Below, piece after piece: positions 1 to 13,663 of a stretch of 64,000 nucleotides of DNA (its first letter is position 1; each line of letters begins with the position of its first letter). Origin of the DNA: Lacticaseibacillus casei DSM 20011 = JCM 1134 = ATCC 393 (GTDB lineage: Bacteria > Bacillota > Bacilli > Lactobacillales > Lactobacillaceae); assembly GCF_000829055.1 (NCBI RefSeq), contig NZ_AP012544.1:2480001-2544000 (forward strand). The letters run 5' to 3'. The notes beneath the pieces were generated by a model that was not told where the DNA came from, ran no database searches, and was given only the letters and a program-made list of their open reading frames with translations. The translations under genes and the position numbers were made by a program.

Positions 1-1801
1 TGATAAACAGTTGTTTGGGCCTATTCACTGCGGCTGACCTTGCGGTCAGCACCCCTTCTTCCGAAGTTACGGGGTCATTTTGCCGAGTTCCTTAACGAGA
101 GTTCGCTCGCTCACCTGAGGATACTCTCCTCGACTACCTGTGTCGGTTTGCGGTACGGGTAGTTTATTTCTCACTAGAAGCTTTTCTTGGCAGTGTGACA
201 TCAGGAACTTCGCTACTTTAATTTCGCTCCCCATCACCGCTTGTCCTTATGGTCGCAAGCATTTCACTCGCCACCAGACTTGCGGCTTGGACGCACTTTT
301 CCAGCTGTGCGCTTTCCTTAGCCTCCTGCGTCCCTCCATCGCTTAAACAAAATAAACTAGTGCAGGAATCTCAACCTGCTTGTCATCGACTACGCCTTGC
401 GGCCTCGCCTTAGATCCCGACTAACCCTGGGAGGACGAGCCTTCCCCAGGAAACCTTAGTCATACGGTGGATCAGATTCTCACTGATCTTTCGCTACTCA
501 TGCCGGCATTCTCACTTCTAAGCGCTCCAGCCGTCCTCACGATCGACCTTCAACGCCCTTAGAACGCTCTCCTACCGCGCACCCTTACGGGTGCACCCAC
601 AGTTTCGGTATTATGCTTAGCCCCGGTATATTTTCGGCGCAGTGCCACTCGACTAGTGAGCTATTACGCACTCTTTAAATGGTGGCTGCTTCTGAGCCAA
701 CATCCTAGTTGTCTGTGCAACGCCACATCCTTTTCCACTTAGCATAAATTTAGGGACCTTAACTGGTGATCTGGGCTGTTCCCCTTTCGACAATGGACCT
801 TATCGCTCACTGTCTGACTCCCGGAGTAAGATCGATGGTATTCGGAGTTTATCTGAATTCAGTAACCCTTGATGGGCCCCTAGTTCAAACAGTGCTCTAC
901 CTCCATGATCCATCCTCCGAGGCTAACCCTAAAGCTATTTCGGAGAGAACCAGCTATCTCCAAGTTCGTTTGGAATTTCACCGCTACCCACAACTCATCC
1001 CAGCATTTTTCAACATACATGGGTTCGGTCCTCCAGTGTGTTTCACCACACCTTCAACCTGGTCATGGGTAGGTCACTTGGTTTCGGGTCTACATCTGCC
1101 TACTCATTCGCCCTGTTCAGACTCGCTTTCGCTCCGGCTCCGACTTTTCATCTTAACCTCGCAGGCAAACGTAACTCGCCGGTTCATTCTACAAAAGGCA
1201 CGCCATTACCCCTTAACGGGCTTTGACTAATTGTAGGCACACGGTTTCAGGAACTGTTTCACTCCCCTTCCGGGGTGCTTTTCACCTTTCCCTCACGGTA
1301 CTGGTTCACTATCGGTCACTAGGGAGTATTTAGCCTTGGGAGATGGTCCTCCCGGATTCCGACGGAATTTCACGTGTTCCGCTGTACTCAGGATTCTGGA
1401 CGGAGAGTCCGCCGTTTCGCTTACAGGGCTTTCACCTTCTATGGCGCAGCTTTCCAGCTGACTTCGACTACGTCGAACTTTGGTAACTCCAATGTCCAGT
1501 CCTACAACCCCGAGAAGCAAGCTTCTCGGTTTGGGCTCTTCCCACTTCGCTCGCCGCTACTATGGGAATCGAGTTTTCTTTCTCTTCCTGCGGGTACTGA
1601 GATGTTTCAGTTCCCCGCGTCTGCCGCCAACAAGCTATGAATTCACTTGCAGGCAATACACTGATGTGTACTGGGTTCCCCCATTCGGAAATCTCCGGAT
1701 CAAAGCTTACTTATAGCTCCCCGAAGCATATCGGTATTAGTTCCGTCCTTCATCGGCTCCTAGTGCCAAGGCATCCACCGTGCGCCCTTTGTAACTTAAC
1801 C
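1..1801 (-). rRNA. rrl: 23S ribosomal RNA, 5' part
   Basis: The reverse complement is recognisable large-subunit rRNA. It begins near 1801 with the conserved 5' segment GGTTAAGTTACAAAGGGCG and continues to the left edge, so roughly the first 1.8 kb of a ~2.9 kb gene is present. The 3' part and the 5S gene lie outside the window. It follows 16S, tRNA-Ile and tRNA-Ala in the same orientation. A boxA-like TTTGAAAACTGG lies at about 1908-1920 between tRNA-Ala and 23S. The apparent open frames inside this gene are shadows. Confidence 0.97.
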
Positions 1802-1962
1802 TGTACTGACTTGCGTCAGCGGTTATGCGATGCGAATTTCTATATTAGAAACTCATACAAATACGCTGTGTTCTCGGCAATTTAAAACATTTACAACAAT
1901 GATATCCAGTTTTCAAAGAACAAAGTCGCCGACTTACGTCGGTGAATTGGCCTGACGGCCAA

Positions 1963-2035
1963 TGGAGGATAACGGGATCGAACCGATGACCTCCTGCTTG
2001 CAAAGCAGGCGCTCTCCCAGCTGAGCTAATCCCCC
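1963..2035 (-). tRNA. tRNA-Ala (anticodon UGC)
   Basis: A 73-nt cloverleaf is readable on the minus strand: acceptor GGGGGAT, D arm GCTC-GAGC, anticodon loop TTTGCAA, T loop TTCGATC. The CCA end is not encoded. It sits in the 16S-23S spacer with tRNA-Ile, the usual arrangement for one class of Firmicute rrn operons. Confidence 0.97.
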
Positions 2036-2070
2036 ATAAGGGTTGTTCAATTAACAAGCGAACGCTTGAT

Positions 2071-2143
2071 GGGCCTAGATGGACTTGAACCATCGACCTC
2101 ACGCTTATCAAGCGTGCGCTCTAACCAACTGAGCTATAGGCCC
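2071..2143 (-). tRNA. tRNA-Ile (anticodon GAU)
   Basis: A 73-nt tRNA on the minus strand: acceptor GGGCCTA pairing with TAGGCCC, anticodon loop TTGATAA, T loop TTCAAGT. No CCA is encoded. It lies directly downstream of 16S in the rrn operon. Confidence 0.97.
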
Positions 2144-2226
2144 GATAGGCGTAAAAAGAGAGGTCGTCCCCTCAAAACTAAACAAAGTTTCGTGTGTGCA
2201 GGTTTCCGTCAGACTTAAAGTCTGTT

Positions 2227-3801
<1,575 letters not shown>

Positions 3802-4036
3802 AAATATGAGCTGTTCGAATAGCTCGATTTGTTGTTCTAGCGAATTGACTTCGCAAATGTTACTTTTGCCTCGATACCGAAGTATCAAGGACCCTGCACA
3901 TTTAAACGAAACTTTGTTCAGTTTTCAAAGGACGACCTTGTCAAAAGACAACTTTGATAGATTATCACAGGCAAGCAATACCTGTCAATAACTTTTTCTG
4001 ATGTTTTGAAGCACATCAGCGTTGCTCATTTACGAC

Positions 4037-4072
4037 GCTTATTATCATACCAACGGTTTGCGCCATCGTCAA
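4037..4072 (-). promoter_or_regulatory. rRNA operon promoter
   Basis: On the minus strand TTGACG (4067-4072), a 17-nt spacer and TATGAT (4044-4049) form a near-consensus sigma-A promoter. An A/T-rich stretch upstream (4073-4095) resembles an UP element. Transcription should start near 4037 and run into 16S. The leader contains an inverted repeat CTGATG...CATCAG at 3998-4019. The 3802-4180 interval holds no gene. Confidence 0.85.
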
Positions 4073-4181
4073 CAACTTTTTTAAATAAAAATACTATCCG
4101 TATATTATGTGTGCCATTGGTGATTTTCATTCGTGAATAAGCCTATAATAAACTTACTCACAGCGCAATCTTTCGGAAAAC

Positions 4182-4208
4182 AAAAAGTGCCGCCAAAATG
4201 GCGACACA
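4182..4208 (-). terminator. Intrinsic terminator of lysS
   Basis: On the minus strand GTGTCGCC-ATTTT-GGCGGCAC is followed by TTTTTG, directly after the lysS stop. It separates lysS from the rRNA promoter. Confidence 0.85.
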
Positions 4209-4218
4209 TAAGTTTAGG

Positions 4219-5736
<1,518 letters not shown>

Positions 5737-5792
5737 TTATAGCACTCTTTGATGATGACAATTTTACTGCGAAAAAGCAACCTTCTAAGCAT

Positions 5793-5847
5793 TAAAAGAC
5801 GCTCCCAATGATTGATTGGCCAACAAATCATCGCAGAACGTCTTTTT
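5793..5847 (-). terminator. Terminator-like hairpin between dusB and lysS
   Basis: An inverted repeat pairs AAGACGTTC with GAGCGTCTT (one G-T pair) around an inner TGATT/AATCA stem, followed on the minus strand by TTTTAAT. It comes 20 nt after the dusB stop. The A/T arms would let it work in either direction. The U-tract is weak, so partial read-through into lysS is possible. Confidence 0.65.
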
Positions 5848-5866
5848 CGTCTAAAGCTCTAGTAAG

Positions 5867-6868
5867 TTAATGACTGCGCTGACGCTCGCGGGCGCGCGCT
5901 TCGGTCTGCTCAACAAAATCGTCAAAAATATGATTTACTTCAGCTTGCGTATCAACCATGTTAACGGCTGCTTTGGTCTTCGCTGAACGCGGGATGCCTT
6001 TCAAATAATAAGCTGCCTGCATCCGGAATTCGCGCACGGCCTGATGCTCACCGTGTAAGTCAACCAGCCGTTGTAGCTGTAACTTGGCGGTCGCGATTTT
6101 CTCTCGAGGCGTTGGTTCCGGAATTAACTCGCCGTCATCCAGATATGCTGCCATCTGTTTCAAGACCCACGGATTCCCTAACGCCGCGCGGCCGACCATC
6201 ACTGCGTCGGCGCCAACTTCTTCAAGCATACGTTTGGCGTCTTGCGGTGTCCGCACATCGCCATTGCCGATGAATGGAATCGTCAGATGTTGTTTGACTT
6301 CTTTTAAAATATTCCAATCCGCATGTCCAGAATAAAGCTGTTTACGCGTACGGCCATGCATCGCCAATGCCGCTGCACCACCGCGCTCAGCAGCCAACGC
6401 ATTTTGAACCGCATAAATGTGGTCTTCATCCCAGCCGGTTCGCATTTTGACGGTGACCGGTTTGGAAACGGCGTCAGTGACTGCCGCCACCATTTCATAA
6501 ACTTTTTCTGGATCCAGTAACCAATGGGCACCTGCGTCAGTTTTAGTGACTTTTGGAACCGGGCAACCCATATTAATGTCAATAATATCAGCCGCGGTAT
6601 TTTGGTCGATAAATTTTGCCGCATTGACTAACGCTTCTTTGGTGCCGCCAAAAATCTGAATCGAAATTGGATGTTCCCGTGGATCCACAAACATCATACT
6701 CAACGTTTTCTTATTTTTGTACATAATTCCACGGTCACTGATCATTTCGCACACAACCAGACCCGCACCGAATTCTTTGGCGGTTACCCGAAAGGCTGCA
6801 TTGGTAACCCCGGCCATCGGGGCAACAACGAGTCGATTGGGAATTTCAACATTGGCAATATGCCACAT
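5867..6868 (-). CDS. dusB: tRNA-dihydrouridine synthase
   Basis: FMN-dependent reductase that converts specific uridines of the tRNA D-loop to dihydrouridine using NADPH. The TIM-barrel Dus domain shows VVAPMAGVTN near the N-terminus, the catalytic cysteine in INMGCPVPKV (~Cys102), and the phosphate-binding loop region VGRAALGNPW (~residue 230). A frame open to 6877 has a GTG overlapping the ribosome-binding site AGAGGTGG. The ATG at 6868, five bases beyond it, is therefore the likely start, giving 333 residues. It lies 62 nt downstream of hslO and upstream of lysS, the Bacillus-like order. Confidence 0.96.
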   Translation of the reverse strand: MWHIANVEIPNRLVVAPMAGVTNAAFRVTAKEFGAGLVVCEMISDRGIMYKNKKTLSMMFVDPREHPISIQIFGGTKEALVNAAKFIDQNTAADIIDINMGCPVPKVTKTDAGAHWLLDPEKVYEMVAAVTDAVSKPVTVKMRTGWDEDHIYAVQNALAAERGGAAALAMHGRTRKQLYSGHADWNILKEVKQHLTIPFIGNGDVRTPQDAKRMLEEVGADAVMVGRAALGNPWVLKQMAAYLDDGELIPEPTPREKIATAKLQLQRLVDLHGEHQAVREFRMQAAYYLKGIPRSAKTKAAVNMVDTQAEVNHIFDDFVEQTEARARERQRSH

Positions 6869-6930
6869 ACAAGCCACCTCTTTCTTGCTTTCGCGATGCT
6901 AACTTTACTTAAAATAAGCAAAAATCGCAA

Positions 6931-7815
6931 CTATTCGTGTCGGGTTATTAACGCTTCAAGATCCGCAACGCTGTAATGGTACTGATTACCGCAAAACTTG
7001 CAGGTCGTCTCCGCACCGCCATCTTCATCAATCATTTCCTGTAATTGTTCGTGCGGCAAGGTTGCCATGATATCGCCAAAATGGGCTTTAGAACAATTAC
7101 ATGCAAACCGCAGTGAATGGGTATCCAGGAATTGCACCGGTGCATCCCCAGCGATACGTTGAATAATTTGCTCTGGTGTCAGGCCGCTTTTTAAAAGTTC
7201 CGACACAAGCGGCAATGTTTTGACGTTGGCTTCCAGTGCGGACAATTCTGCATCATCGGCCCCCGGCAACGCCTGTAGCATGAAGCCGCCAGCGACCTGA
7301 ACCGAGTTGTCGGCGTTGACGAAAACGGATAATCCCACTGCGGCAGGAATTTGTTCGGATTTTGCCAGATAATACGTGAAATCCTCGGCAATTTCGCCTG
7401 ATACCAGCGGCACTTGGCCGGTAAATGGTTCACCGATCCCGATATCTTTGGTGACCGCAAGCATGCCATGTTTACCGACAGCACGGGCGACATCGATTTT
7501 TCCGACAAGGTTGAGCGGCAAATTGACGTGCGGCTCTTGCACATAGCCGCGAACCGTGCCGATCTCTGTGCCATCGGTGATGATAGAACCAACCGGGCCA
7601 TCTCCCTTAATGCGCACCGTCAGCATATCATCACGGTTTTTTAATCCGGAAGCGGACAATAACGCCGTTGCAACGAGCGTCCGTCCCAGCGCCGCCGACG
7701 CCGCACTCCAAGTATCATGACGGCGCTGCGCCTCGCGTACTGTCTCCGTCGCATCGACAGCGAAAATTCGAAAATGGGTATCACGCGACAATGCGCTCGC
7801 GATATAGTCACTCAT
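6931..7815 (-). CDS. hslO: Redox-regulated chaperone Hsp33
   Basis: Cytoplasmic holdase that protects unfolded proteins during oxidative stress. The 294-residue length matches the family. The C-terminal redox switch is intact: zinc-binding cysteines in CNC (239-241) and CKFC (272-275). Under oxidation they form disulfides and release zinc to activate the chaperone. The start ATG follows AGAGGA by six bases. It leads the hslO-dusB-lysS cluster. The ~270 bp between its start and the divergent reductase gene should hold its promoter, but I see no clear consensus there. Confidence 0.97.
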   Translation of the reverse strand: MSDYIASALSRDTHFRIFAVDATETVREAQRRHDTWSAASAALGRTLVATALLSASGLKNRDDMLTVRIKGDGPVGSIITDGTEIGTVRGYVQEPHVNLPLNLVGKIDVARAVGKHGMLAVTKDIGIGEPFTGQVPLVSGEIAEDFTYYLAKSEQIPAAVGLSVFVNADNSVQVAGGFMLQALPGADDAELSALEANVKTLPLVSELLKSGLTPEQIIQRIAGDAPVQFLDTHSLRFACNCSKAHFGDIMATLPHEQLQEMIDEDGGAETTCKFCGNQYHYSVADLEALITRHE

Positions 7816-8084
7816 GTTGGGTCCTCTTTTCTGAAAGTTAAACGTGGCTATTCTACCAAAATTGTGCGCTATTGAAAAGTCAGTGTACTCATCAGTATGC
7901 CCGATTGAAGCCCAACGGCACCATTTAAGTCAAAGTAGGTTTCGGGTTTACACGTTTTTCCCCATTGGCGATGCCTATGCGCACTATGTCAATCTTCATC
8001 ACGAAAATTGCGCCGAATGCCTTCTTGATTTCGAAAAACGCGTAAAATAGAATTATTAATTAACCTTGAAAGGACTTGGTATTT

Positions 8085-8720
8085 TTGATCAGTCATATCG
8101 GCGTTATCCTAGGTACAACCCGAAGAAATGCGCTAGGTGCCCGTATTTTCAATTATTTAAAACAAGCATTTCCCGACACATCAGAGGTTCATTATACGTG
8201 GCTTGATCTTCGGGATTATCCGTTGCCACTTTATGACCATCCCGAAACGCCACTCGAAGATCCGATCCAAGAGCTAACCCCAATCGAAACAAAATGGTTA
8301 ACCGCGGTGGTCAACCAGGATGGTTACGTGATATTAACGCCAGAATACGATCAGACGCTACCCGGCGGTTTAAAAAATGCCTTGGATCTAATCGGTCCGG
8401 AAGTTGAACATAAACCTGTTCAAATCATTGGGTATTCGCATTTTTCTGATGGCGGGATGCTGGCAGCAGCCAGTTTAGTGCCGATTTTACAAATGCTGAA
8501 AATGATCGTCCTCCCCACGCCGACGTTACTTTGGTCGGCCGATCCGTGTTTTGACGAAAACGGGCAGATCAATTCCGCTGCCGAGAACAGCCAGCATTTT
8601 GCCCGACGCTTGCACGAGACGATGCACGATATTGGCTTTTACACACGCCTACTTAAGGAACATCCGTACCAACCACTAGGCAGCGATACTGCAGCTAACC
8701 AAACCTCGGCAACAAAGTGA
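8085..8720 (+). CDS. NADPH-dependent FMN reductase family protein
   Basis: A flavodoxin-fold protein of 211 residues. It starts with a beta strand and a GTTRRNALG phosphate-binding loop (FMN_red family). The segment TPEYDQTLPGGLKNALD (~95-111) is the FMN-site signature of azoreductase/chromate-reductase-like enzymes, and GYSHFSDGG follows. The likely start is UUG at 8085, ten bases after AAAGGA. An upstream UUG at 8076 abuts the ribosome-binding site. It is the only plus-strand gene in this housekeeping block, sits divergent from hslO and converges on ftsH. The physiological substrate cannot be told from sequence. Confidence 0.85.
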   Translation: MISHIGVILGTTRRNALGARIFNYLKQAFPDTSEVHYTWLDLRDYPLPLYDHPETPLEDPIQELTPIETKWLTAVVNQDGYVILTPEYDQTLPGGLKNALDLIGPEVEHKPVQIIGYSHFSDGGMLAAASLVPILQMLKMIVLPTPTLLWSADPCFDENGQINSAAENSQHFARRLHETMHDIGFYTRLLKEHPYQPLGSDTAANQTSATK

Positions 8721-8760
8721 CTCAAACCACAGCTGACCTCTGGAATTTTTCATGATAATG

Positions 8761-8806
8761 CGTAACAAAAAAACACCACCAACTTGGGCGGTGTTTTTTT
8801 GTTACG
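8761..8806. terminator. Bidirectional terminator between FMN reductase gene and ftsH
   Basis: A nearly perfect palindrome: GTAACAAAAAAACACC-(ACCAACTTGGGC)-GGTGTTTTTTTGTTAC. It has T-tracts for both strands and serves two convergent genes. The arm at 8802-8806 includes the ftsH stop codon, so the ftsH coding end is part of its own terminator stem. Confidence 0.9.
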
Positions 8807-10949
8807 CTTGCGGATCCTGATGTTCATTGTTGTCTGAAGAACCACTGTCAGCCGACGTATCATCTGGCTTTTCGACGCCGCCTGTATCATCATCCTGGCT
8901 GGCCTGATCTTGGCTTGCCTGGGAGTCTGATTCAGATTTCGCGTTGGCTTCTTCGTCTGCTTGCTTTTCTTTATCCTTATGCTCAAGCGCTGCTTTGGAT
9001 TGTTCGAAAGTAGCGGCCTTTTCGCTTGGAAATTCGTCTTGATCACGTTCTGGCATCTTGCCATCGTTGAACAAGCTGAGGATTTCCTTTTCGTTCAAGG
9101 TTTCGTACTTGAGCAAGGCTTCGGCAATCAGCTTATGCTGCTGACGGTGGGCCTGAATAATCTCGTAAGCCTGCTTATGGGCTTCGTCAATGATCCGCCG
9201 CACTTCATCATCAATCGCTGTTGCTGTCGTCTCAGAATAAGGTGGTGTCTGGCCATACTGAGCACCAAGGAATGGCTGGCCCTCGGTTTCGAGTTGAACC
9301 GTTCCCAAGCGATCGGACATCCCGTACTGAGTGACCATGCTCCGGGCAATTTGCGTTGCCTGTTCAAAGTCATTGGACGCCCCGGTGGATTCGACCCCGA
9401 AGATAATTTCTTCGGCGGTCCGACCACCAAGTAAGCCGACAATCTGTTCGGTCAATTCCTTCTTGGTCAGCAAGAATTGATCATCTTTTGGCAGCATAAT
9501 CGCATACCCGCCTGCACGACCACGCGGAATAATCGTAACCTTACGCACAGTTCGCGAGTCGCTTAAGAACAGACCGACAATCGCGTGTCCGGCTTCGTGG
9601 AAGGCCACCATATTGCGTTCTTTTGGACTGATGACCCGGTCTTTCTTCGCCGGACCGGCAATGACCCGATCTTCCGCTTCATCCACATCAGCAGCATCAA
9701 TGGCTTTCTTGCTTCGTCTTGCAGCAACCAAGGCCGCTTCATTCAGCAGGTTTTCCAAATCAGCACCGACAAAACCAGGCGTTTGCCGCGCAATTTCTTT
9801 AAGGTCAACATTCGGTGCAAGCGGCTTGTTCTTCGCGTGCACTTTCAAAATCGCTTCACGGCCCTTAACATCCGGACGGCCAACCAGAATCTTCCGGTCA
9901 AATCGGCCTGGGCGCAGTAACGCCGGATCAAGGACATCAGAACGGTTGGTTGCGGCAATGACAATAACGCCTTCATTACCGGTAAACCCGTCCATTTCAA
10001 CCAGCAACTGGTTCAATGTCTGCTCACGTTCGTCATGGCCGCCGCCCATTCCGGCACCACGCTGACGACCAACCGCATCAATTTCATCGATGAAGATGAT
10101 CGAAGGCGCTGCTTTTTTGGCTTGGTCAAAAAGATCACGAACACGGGAAGCCCCGACACCCACGAACATTTCAACGAAGTCAGAACCGGAAATCGAGAAG
10201 AACGGTACACCGGCTTCACCGGCAACCGCCTTGGCTAGCAAGGTTTTACCAGTACCAGGAGGACCCTCAAGCAGCACACCGGCTGGAATACGGGCACCCA
10301 ATGCCGAGAACTTCCGCGGATCCTTCAGGAACTCAACCACTTCAACCAGTTCCTGCTTCTCTTCTTCGGCACCGGCAACATCGGAGAACCGCACTTTGTT
10401 GGCATTTTTATCTGCCTGCTTAGCGCGTGATTTGCCAAAACTCATGACCCGACCAGAACCGCCGCCTTGGCCAGCCTGATTCATCATCATATAGAAGAAG
10501 ATCATCATGATGACAATCGGCACAACCGTGATCAGTAAGCTAAACCAGACCCCAGACTGTGATTCTTCCTGGGTATCCGTTTTAACATTGTTAGCACTGG
10601 TCATCTTCTGAATCTGGCTCAAAGTCGCGTCGTTCGTCGGAATATAGGTGGAGAACTTCGTCACCTTGGTCGTCTGATTGCCAAATAAACTCAGTGAATT
10701 ATTCGCACCGGAAGACTTCTGGGCCTTCTTATATTCACCGCTGACTTTATAGACGCCGCCAGATGGCTGGAGCGAATAACTCTTGACATTGTCCTTCTTT
10801 AATTCGGACATGAAGGTGCTTGTTTCAATTTCTTGGGACGATGTTGTCCCATTATCGCGCATATAATACGCAAAACCGGTGACCAGCAGCACAAAAATGA
10901 TGATATACGTTAGTGTGCTACTGAACAGGCCGTTTTGTTTTTCCTTCAT
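8802..10949 (-). CDS. ftsH: ATP-dependent membrane zinc metalloprotease FtsH
   Basis: Membrane-anchored AAA+ protease that degrades misassembled membrane proteins and short-lived regulators. Two membrane segments (~13-30 and 134-154) flank an extracytoplasmic domain. The AAA module has Walker A GPPGTGKT (229-236), Walker B IIFIDEID (284-291) and arginine-finger region RPGRFDR (346-352). The zinc protease motif HEAGH is at 451-455. The last ~75 residues are a low-complexity acidic, Ser/Gln-rich tail typical of lactobacilli. A strong GGAGG precedes ATG by six bases. It lies 61 nt downstream of hpt in the tilS-hpt-ftsH operon. Confidence 0.98.
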   Translation of the reverse strand: MKEKQNGLFSSTLTYIIIFVLLVTGFAYYMRDNGTTSSQEIETSTFMSELKKDNVKSYSLQPSGGVYKVSGEYKKAQKSSGANNSLSLFGNQTTKVTKFSTYIPTNDATLSQIQKMTSANNVKTDTQEESQSGVWFSLLITVVPIVIMMIFFYMMMNQAGQGGGSGRVMSFGKSRAKQADKNANKVRFSDVAGAEEEKQELVEVVEFLKDPRKFSALGARIPAGVLLEGPPGTGKTLLAKAVAGEAGVPFFSISGSDFVEMFVGVGASRVRDLFDQAKKAAPSIIFIDEIDAVGRQRGAGMGGGHDEREQTLNQLLVEMDGFTGNEGVIVIAATNRSDVLDPALLRPGRFDRKILVGRPDVKGREAILKVHAKNKPLAPNVDLKEIARQTPGFVGADLENLLNEAALVAARRSKKAIDAADVDEAEDRVIAGPAKKDRVISPKERNMVAFHEAGHAIVGLFLSDSRTVRKVTIIPRGRAGGYAIMLPKDDQFLLTKKELTEQIVGLLGGRTAEEIIFGVESTGASNDFEQATQIARSMVTQYGMSDRLGTVQLETEGQPFLGAQYGQTPPYSETTATAIDDEVRRIIDEAHKQAYEIIQAHRQQHKLIAEALLKYETLNEKEILSLFNDGKMPERDQDEFPSEKAATFEQSKAALEHKDKEKQADEEANAKSESDSQASQDQASQDDDTGGVEKPDDTSADSGSSDNNEHQDPQA

Positions 10950-11010
10950 TTAGAACCTCCGGCAACATTCAATTAGTACCTTATATACTACCACAAACAC
11001 GGCGCACAGA

Positions 11011-11559
11011 TTAAGATTTTGCCGCGTAGACTTCTGGTTTTAATACCCCAATATAAGGCAAATTACGATAACGTTCTGCGTAATCCAAACCATAACCGAC
11101 CACAAACTCATTAGGCACCGTGGTTCCCACGTAATCTGCCTGAACATCGACCACGCGTCCCTCCGGCTTGTCCATCAAGGCGCAAATCCGCACAGACTTC
11201 GCTTGACGGGTTTTAAAGATATCGGTTAAGTATTTCAGGGTTCGACCGGTATCGACAATATCTTCTACGATCAAAACGTTCCGATCCTTCACACTTGCAT
11301 CAAGATCCTTGATAATCTTGACTTCGCCACTAGATTCGGTCGCGTCACTGTAGCTAGACACATCCATAAAGTCAAGTTCCATATAGTCATCAATCTCACG
11401 GACAAGATCAGTCATGAACATAATGGCACCTTTTAAGATGCACACCACTAAGGGGTTCTTCCCTGCGTAATCACGCTTGAGTTCAGCGCCGAGCCGCGCC
11501 GTGATGGCATGGATGTCGTCTTGAGAGTACAACACCTTTAAAATATCGGGATTCATCAT
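11011..11559 (-). CDS. hpt: Hypoxanthine phosphoribosyltransferase
   Basis: Purine salvage enzyme making IMP or GMP from hypoxanthine or guanine and PRPP. The 182-residue type I PRTase fold has the PRPP-binding motif [13 protein letters not shown] (95-107) and a flexible-loop SSYSDAT element (68-74). Its first ATG overlaps the tilS stop by a few bases, indicating translational coupling. A tandem ATG ATG makes the start uncertain by one codon. In Bacillus, HprT is reported to cooperate with TilS in ftsH expression, and the same order is kept here. Confidence 0.97.
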   Translation of the reverse strand: MMNPDILKVLYSQDDIHAITARLGAELKRDYAGKNPLVVCILKGAIMFMTDLVREIDDYMELDFMDVSSYSDATESSGEVKIIKDLDASVKDRNVLIVEDIVDTGRTLKYLTDIFKTRQAKSVRICALMDKPEGRVVDVQADYVGTTVPNEFVVGYGLDYAERYRNLPYIGVLKPEVYAAKS

Positions 11560-12863
11560 CTATCCTCACTTCTGTCAACATCTGGCAAGTGCACCAGTAC
11601 AACATGGAGTATATCAGTTTGAGCTGGGGGCGACAATCGTTCTAAAGGCTGACCTTCAATCCAAAAAACCTGATGGTCCTGCGCCAATAAAAGTAATTGA
11701 TCACGTTGACTTGCCGGCACTTTTTCATTAATAAAAAACCGCCGCAATTTCTGGGTCACCCCATTTGGCAGCCGAACTTGATCACCGGCTTGACGGGTAC
11801 GCAATGTCACCGGCAACCGCACCTGTACCGGCATGCCTTCGCAATGCAATGCCTCTGTTTGTAAACTAAACGTTCCACGCGGGGTTTTCACAGTCTGCCC
11901 AATCTGCGTAAACGTCACTGGGGTCATTGCCGGTTGCAAAACTAGCTCCCTGATCCGGCCGTTCTGAACGACAATGCTAACGCCGGCGCCAAGGTCAAAG
12001 TGGTGTTCACTTTGAGCAAACAAATGGTGCATAACCTCTGGCAGTAGTTTTTCGTCAACTTCGGGCTGCCACTGCCGCAACATTCTTTTTAAAAGCACAA
12101 GCTGCGCCGCTTTTTTCAGACGCGTCGCTGCTTGCCAGTCAATCGTCACCGGATCTATTTGCAGATACCGCTGCCATCGATCGGCTTCGGCTTCTGCCAG
12201 TGCCAACATCCCCGCCTGCTCCACCGTAAACCGTTGAATGTGCGCCAACAATTGCGGATTTTGCCTTTTATATGCGGGAATGACCTCGTGGCGCAATTGA
12301 TTGCGAGCATAACGGGTATCGTTATTCGAGGCATCATCACGAAATTCAATGTCGTGCGCCTGAGCATATGCCCGAAGCGCGGCCTTACTGTAACCTAACA
12401 AGGGGCGAACCAACCGTTTCCCATGCCACGACTGATCTGCCCGAATGCCAACCAACGCGGCCGGATCGCCGGAGCGTCCCAGCCGAAACAAGACTGTTTC
12501 AAGTTGGTCATCGGCATGATGGGCAGTCATGACCACGGTCGCATGCTGTGTCTCGGCACTTGCAGCCAAAAACTCATAGCGTGCCTGACGCGCCGCCGCT
12601 TCGCTCGCAGTATCCGTCGACTCGCGGTGCCAAACACCGGTGACAACGGGAACCTGATACTGTGCTGCAGCCGCCACCACAAATGCTTGTTCCTGGCGAC
12701 TTTCCGACCGCAAGCGGTGATCAAAAGTGGCCACAACCACATCCAGATCCGGTGCCCGAACCGCCAGATCCAACAGCACCATTGAGTCAACGCCGCCGGA
12801 AACGGCCACAAGCACACGGGTATGCGGTGCGAAACCGAATGTTTGAAAAAGTTTCGGGCTCAT
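11556..12863 (-). CDS. tilS: tRNA(Ile)-lysidine synthetase
   Basis: Modifies C34 of the CAU-anticodon tRNA-Ile to lysidine, so that it reads AUA and is charged with isoleucine. The N-type ATP pyrophosphatase P-loop SGGVDS is at 22-27. The N-terminal domain also shows the DHRLR element (~48-52) and HHADDQLET (~114-122). A C-terminal TilS domain follows to residue 435. The downstream overlap with hpt suggests coupled translation. The enzyme is normally essential. Confidence 0.96.
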   Translation of the reverse strand: MSPKLFQTFGFAPHTRVLVAVSGGVDSMVLLDLAVRAPDLDVVVATFDHRLRSESRQEQAFVVAAAAQYQVPVVTGVWHRESTDTASEAAARQARYEFLAASAETQHATVVMTAHHADDQLETVLFRLGRSGDPAALVGIRADQSWHGKRLVRPLLGYSKAALRAYAQAHDIEFRDDASNNDTRYARNQLRHEVIPAYKRQNPQLLAHIQRFTVEQAGMLALAEAEADRWQRYLQIDPVTIDWQAATRLKKAAQLVLLKRMLRQWQPEVDEKLLPEVMHHLFAQSEHHFDLGAGVSIVVQNGRIRELVLQPAMTPVTFTQIGQTVKTPRGTFSLQTEALHCEGMPVQVRLPVTLRTRQAGDQVRLPNGVTQKLRRFFINEKVPASQRDQLLLLAQDHQVFWIEGQPLERLSPPAQTDILHVVLVHLPDVDRSEDR

Positions 12864-12928
12864 ACGTCTCCTCCACGTTAACCTCGTTTCAGCATTAAGT
12901 CAGTCAAAAAAGGCAATCCAAGAAAATA

Positions 12929-12960
12929 GGCCCAGAACAAATCATAATTTGTCCCAGACC
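12929..12960 (-). terminator. G-U rich terminator hairpin after the S1 gene
   Basis: As RNA on the minus strand, GGUCUGGGACAAAU and AUUUGUUCUGGGCC pair over 14 positions, several of them G-U, around a UAUG loop. UAUUUUCUU follows. Seen as DNA it looks like only a 6-bp palindrome with direct CCCAGA copies. It begins 6 nt after the S1-protein stop. Confidence 0.7.
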
Positions 12961-12966
12961 CGATTT

Positions 12967-13455
12967 CTAACTGCGCCGACCGCCTCGGCCGCCGCGTTTG
13001 CCTTCGGTATTACGACGAAGAACACTTAACCGATCTTCGCTTTCTTTCAAATAACCGGACATCATCGCGTCAAAATCACCTTTAGCCGGTTGTTGGGCTT
13101 TATGGCCAAAGTGATTGCCACCATTGCGGGCACCACCACCCTGGAACCGATTATTGCCCGGATGCGCTGACGGCGCGTGCCGGCCTTCATGATGATTGTT
13201 CTCATGTTCACGCTGTTGCGGCTTATCAACCGCTTTCCGGATAGACAGGCCAATCTTACCATCTTGGATCGAAAGAACTTTAACCGTCACCGGTTCGCCA
13301 ACATGCAACACATCATGAATGTCTTTGACATAAGCATCAGAGACCTCGCTGATATGCACCAATCCGGTTTTCCCATCGCCTAACTCAACGAATGCACCGA
13401 ATTTCGTGATCCCGGTGACCTTACCAGTCACTTTCGTACCAACTTCAACTGCCAT
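12967..13455 (-). CDS. S1-domain RNA-binding protein (YabR type)
   Basis: A 162-residue protein. One S1 OB-fold covers residues ~1-75 (GTKVTGKVTGITKFGAFVEL, then GLVHISEVSD). A long, low-complexity linker rich in His, Asn and Gly follows, and the protein ends in an RG-rich tail (GKRGGRGGRRS). The family binds RNA or ribosomes; the exact role is not established. It occupies the YabR position next to divIC, as in Bacillus. AGGAGG lies 12 bases before ATG, a rather long spacing. Confidence 0.88.
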   Translation of the reverse strand: MAVEVGTKVTGKVTGITKFGAFVELGDGKTGLVHISEVSDAYVKDIHDVLHVGEPVTVKVLSIQDGKIGLSIRKAVDKPQQREHENNHHEGRHAPSAHPGNNRFQGGGARNGGNHFGHKAQQPAKGDFDAMMSGYLKESEDRLSVLRRNTEGKRGGRGGRRS

Positions 13456-13490
13456 AAAAAAAGAAGTCCTCCTAATTAAATGTGTCTATA

Positions 13491-13518
13491 AGTATAGCAT
13501 GGGTAACAAGACACGCAA
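13491..13518 (-). promoter_or_regulatory. Promoter for the S1-protein gene
   Basis: On the minus strand TTGCGT (13513-13518), a 16-nt spacer and an extended -10 TGC-TATACT (-10 hexamer 13491-13496). It lies about 35 nt before the S1 start codon and suggests the S1 gene is transcribed separately from divIC. The rest of the 208-bp spacer to divIC shows no other clear signal. Confidence 0.7.
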
Positions 13519-13663
13519 GCAGCGCGTGAACCTGTCACAATCAAAACTGTATGCCACTTTCGCACGCTTCAAGCATACCACTCAATCACAAACCAACAAA
13601 CTACCGAAACCTGACAACATCCATTCGCCGACACAAAAGCTGCACCAATCAGGGCCAAAAAGC

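Noticed and set aside
766..1230. A 154-codon open frame on the plus strand
   Set aside because: It lies entirely inside 23S rRNA on the opposite strand; chance frame in a structured RNA gene.
12929..12960. A regulatory direct repeat CCCAGA...CCCAGA
   Set aside because: Seen as RNA the segment forms one continuous stem with G-U pairs, followed by a U-rich run, and lies right after a stop codon, so a terminator explains it.
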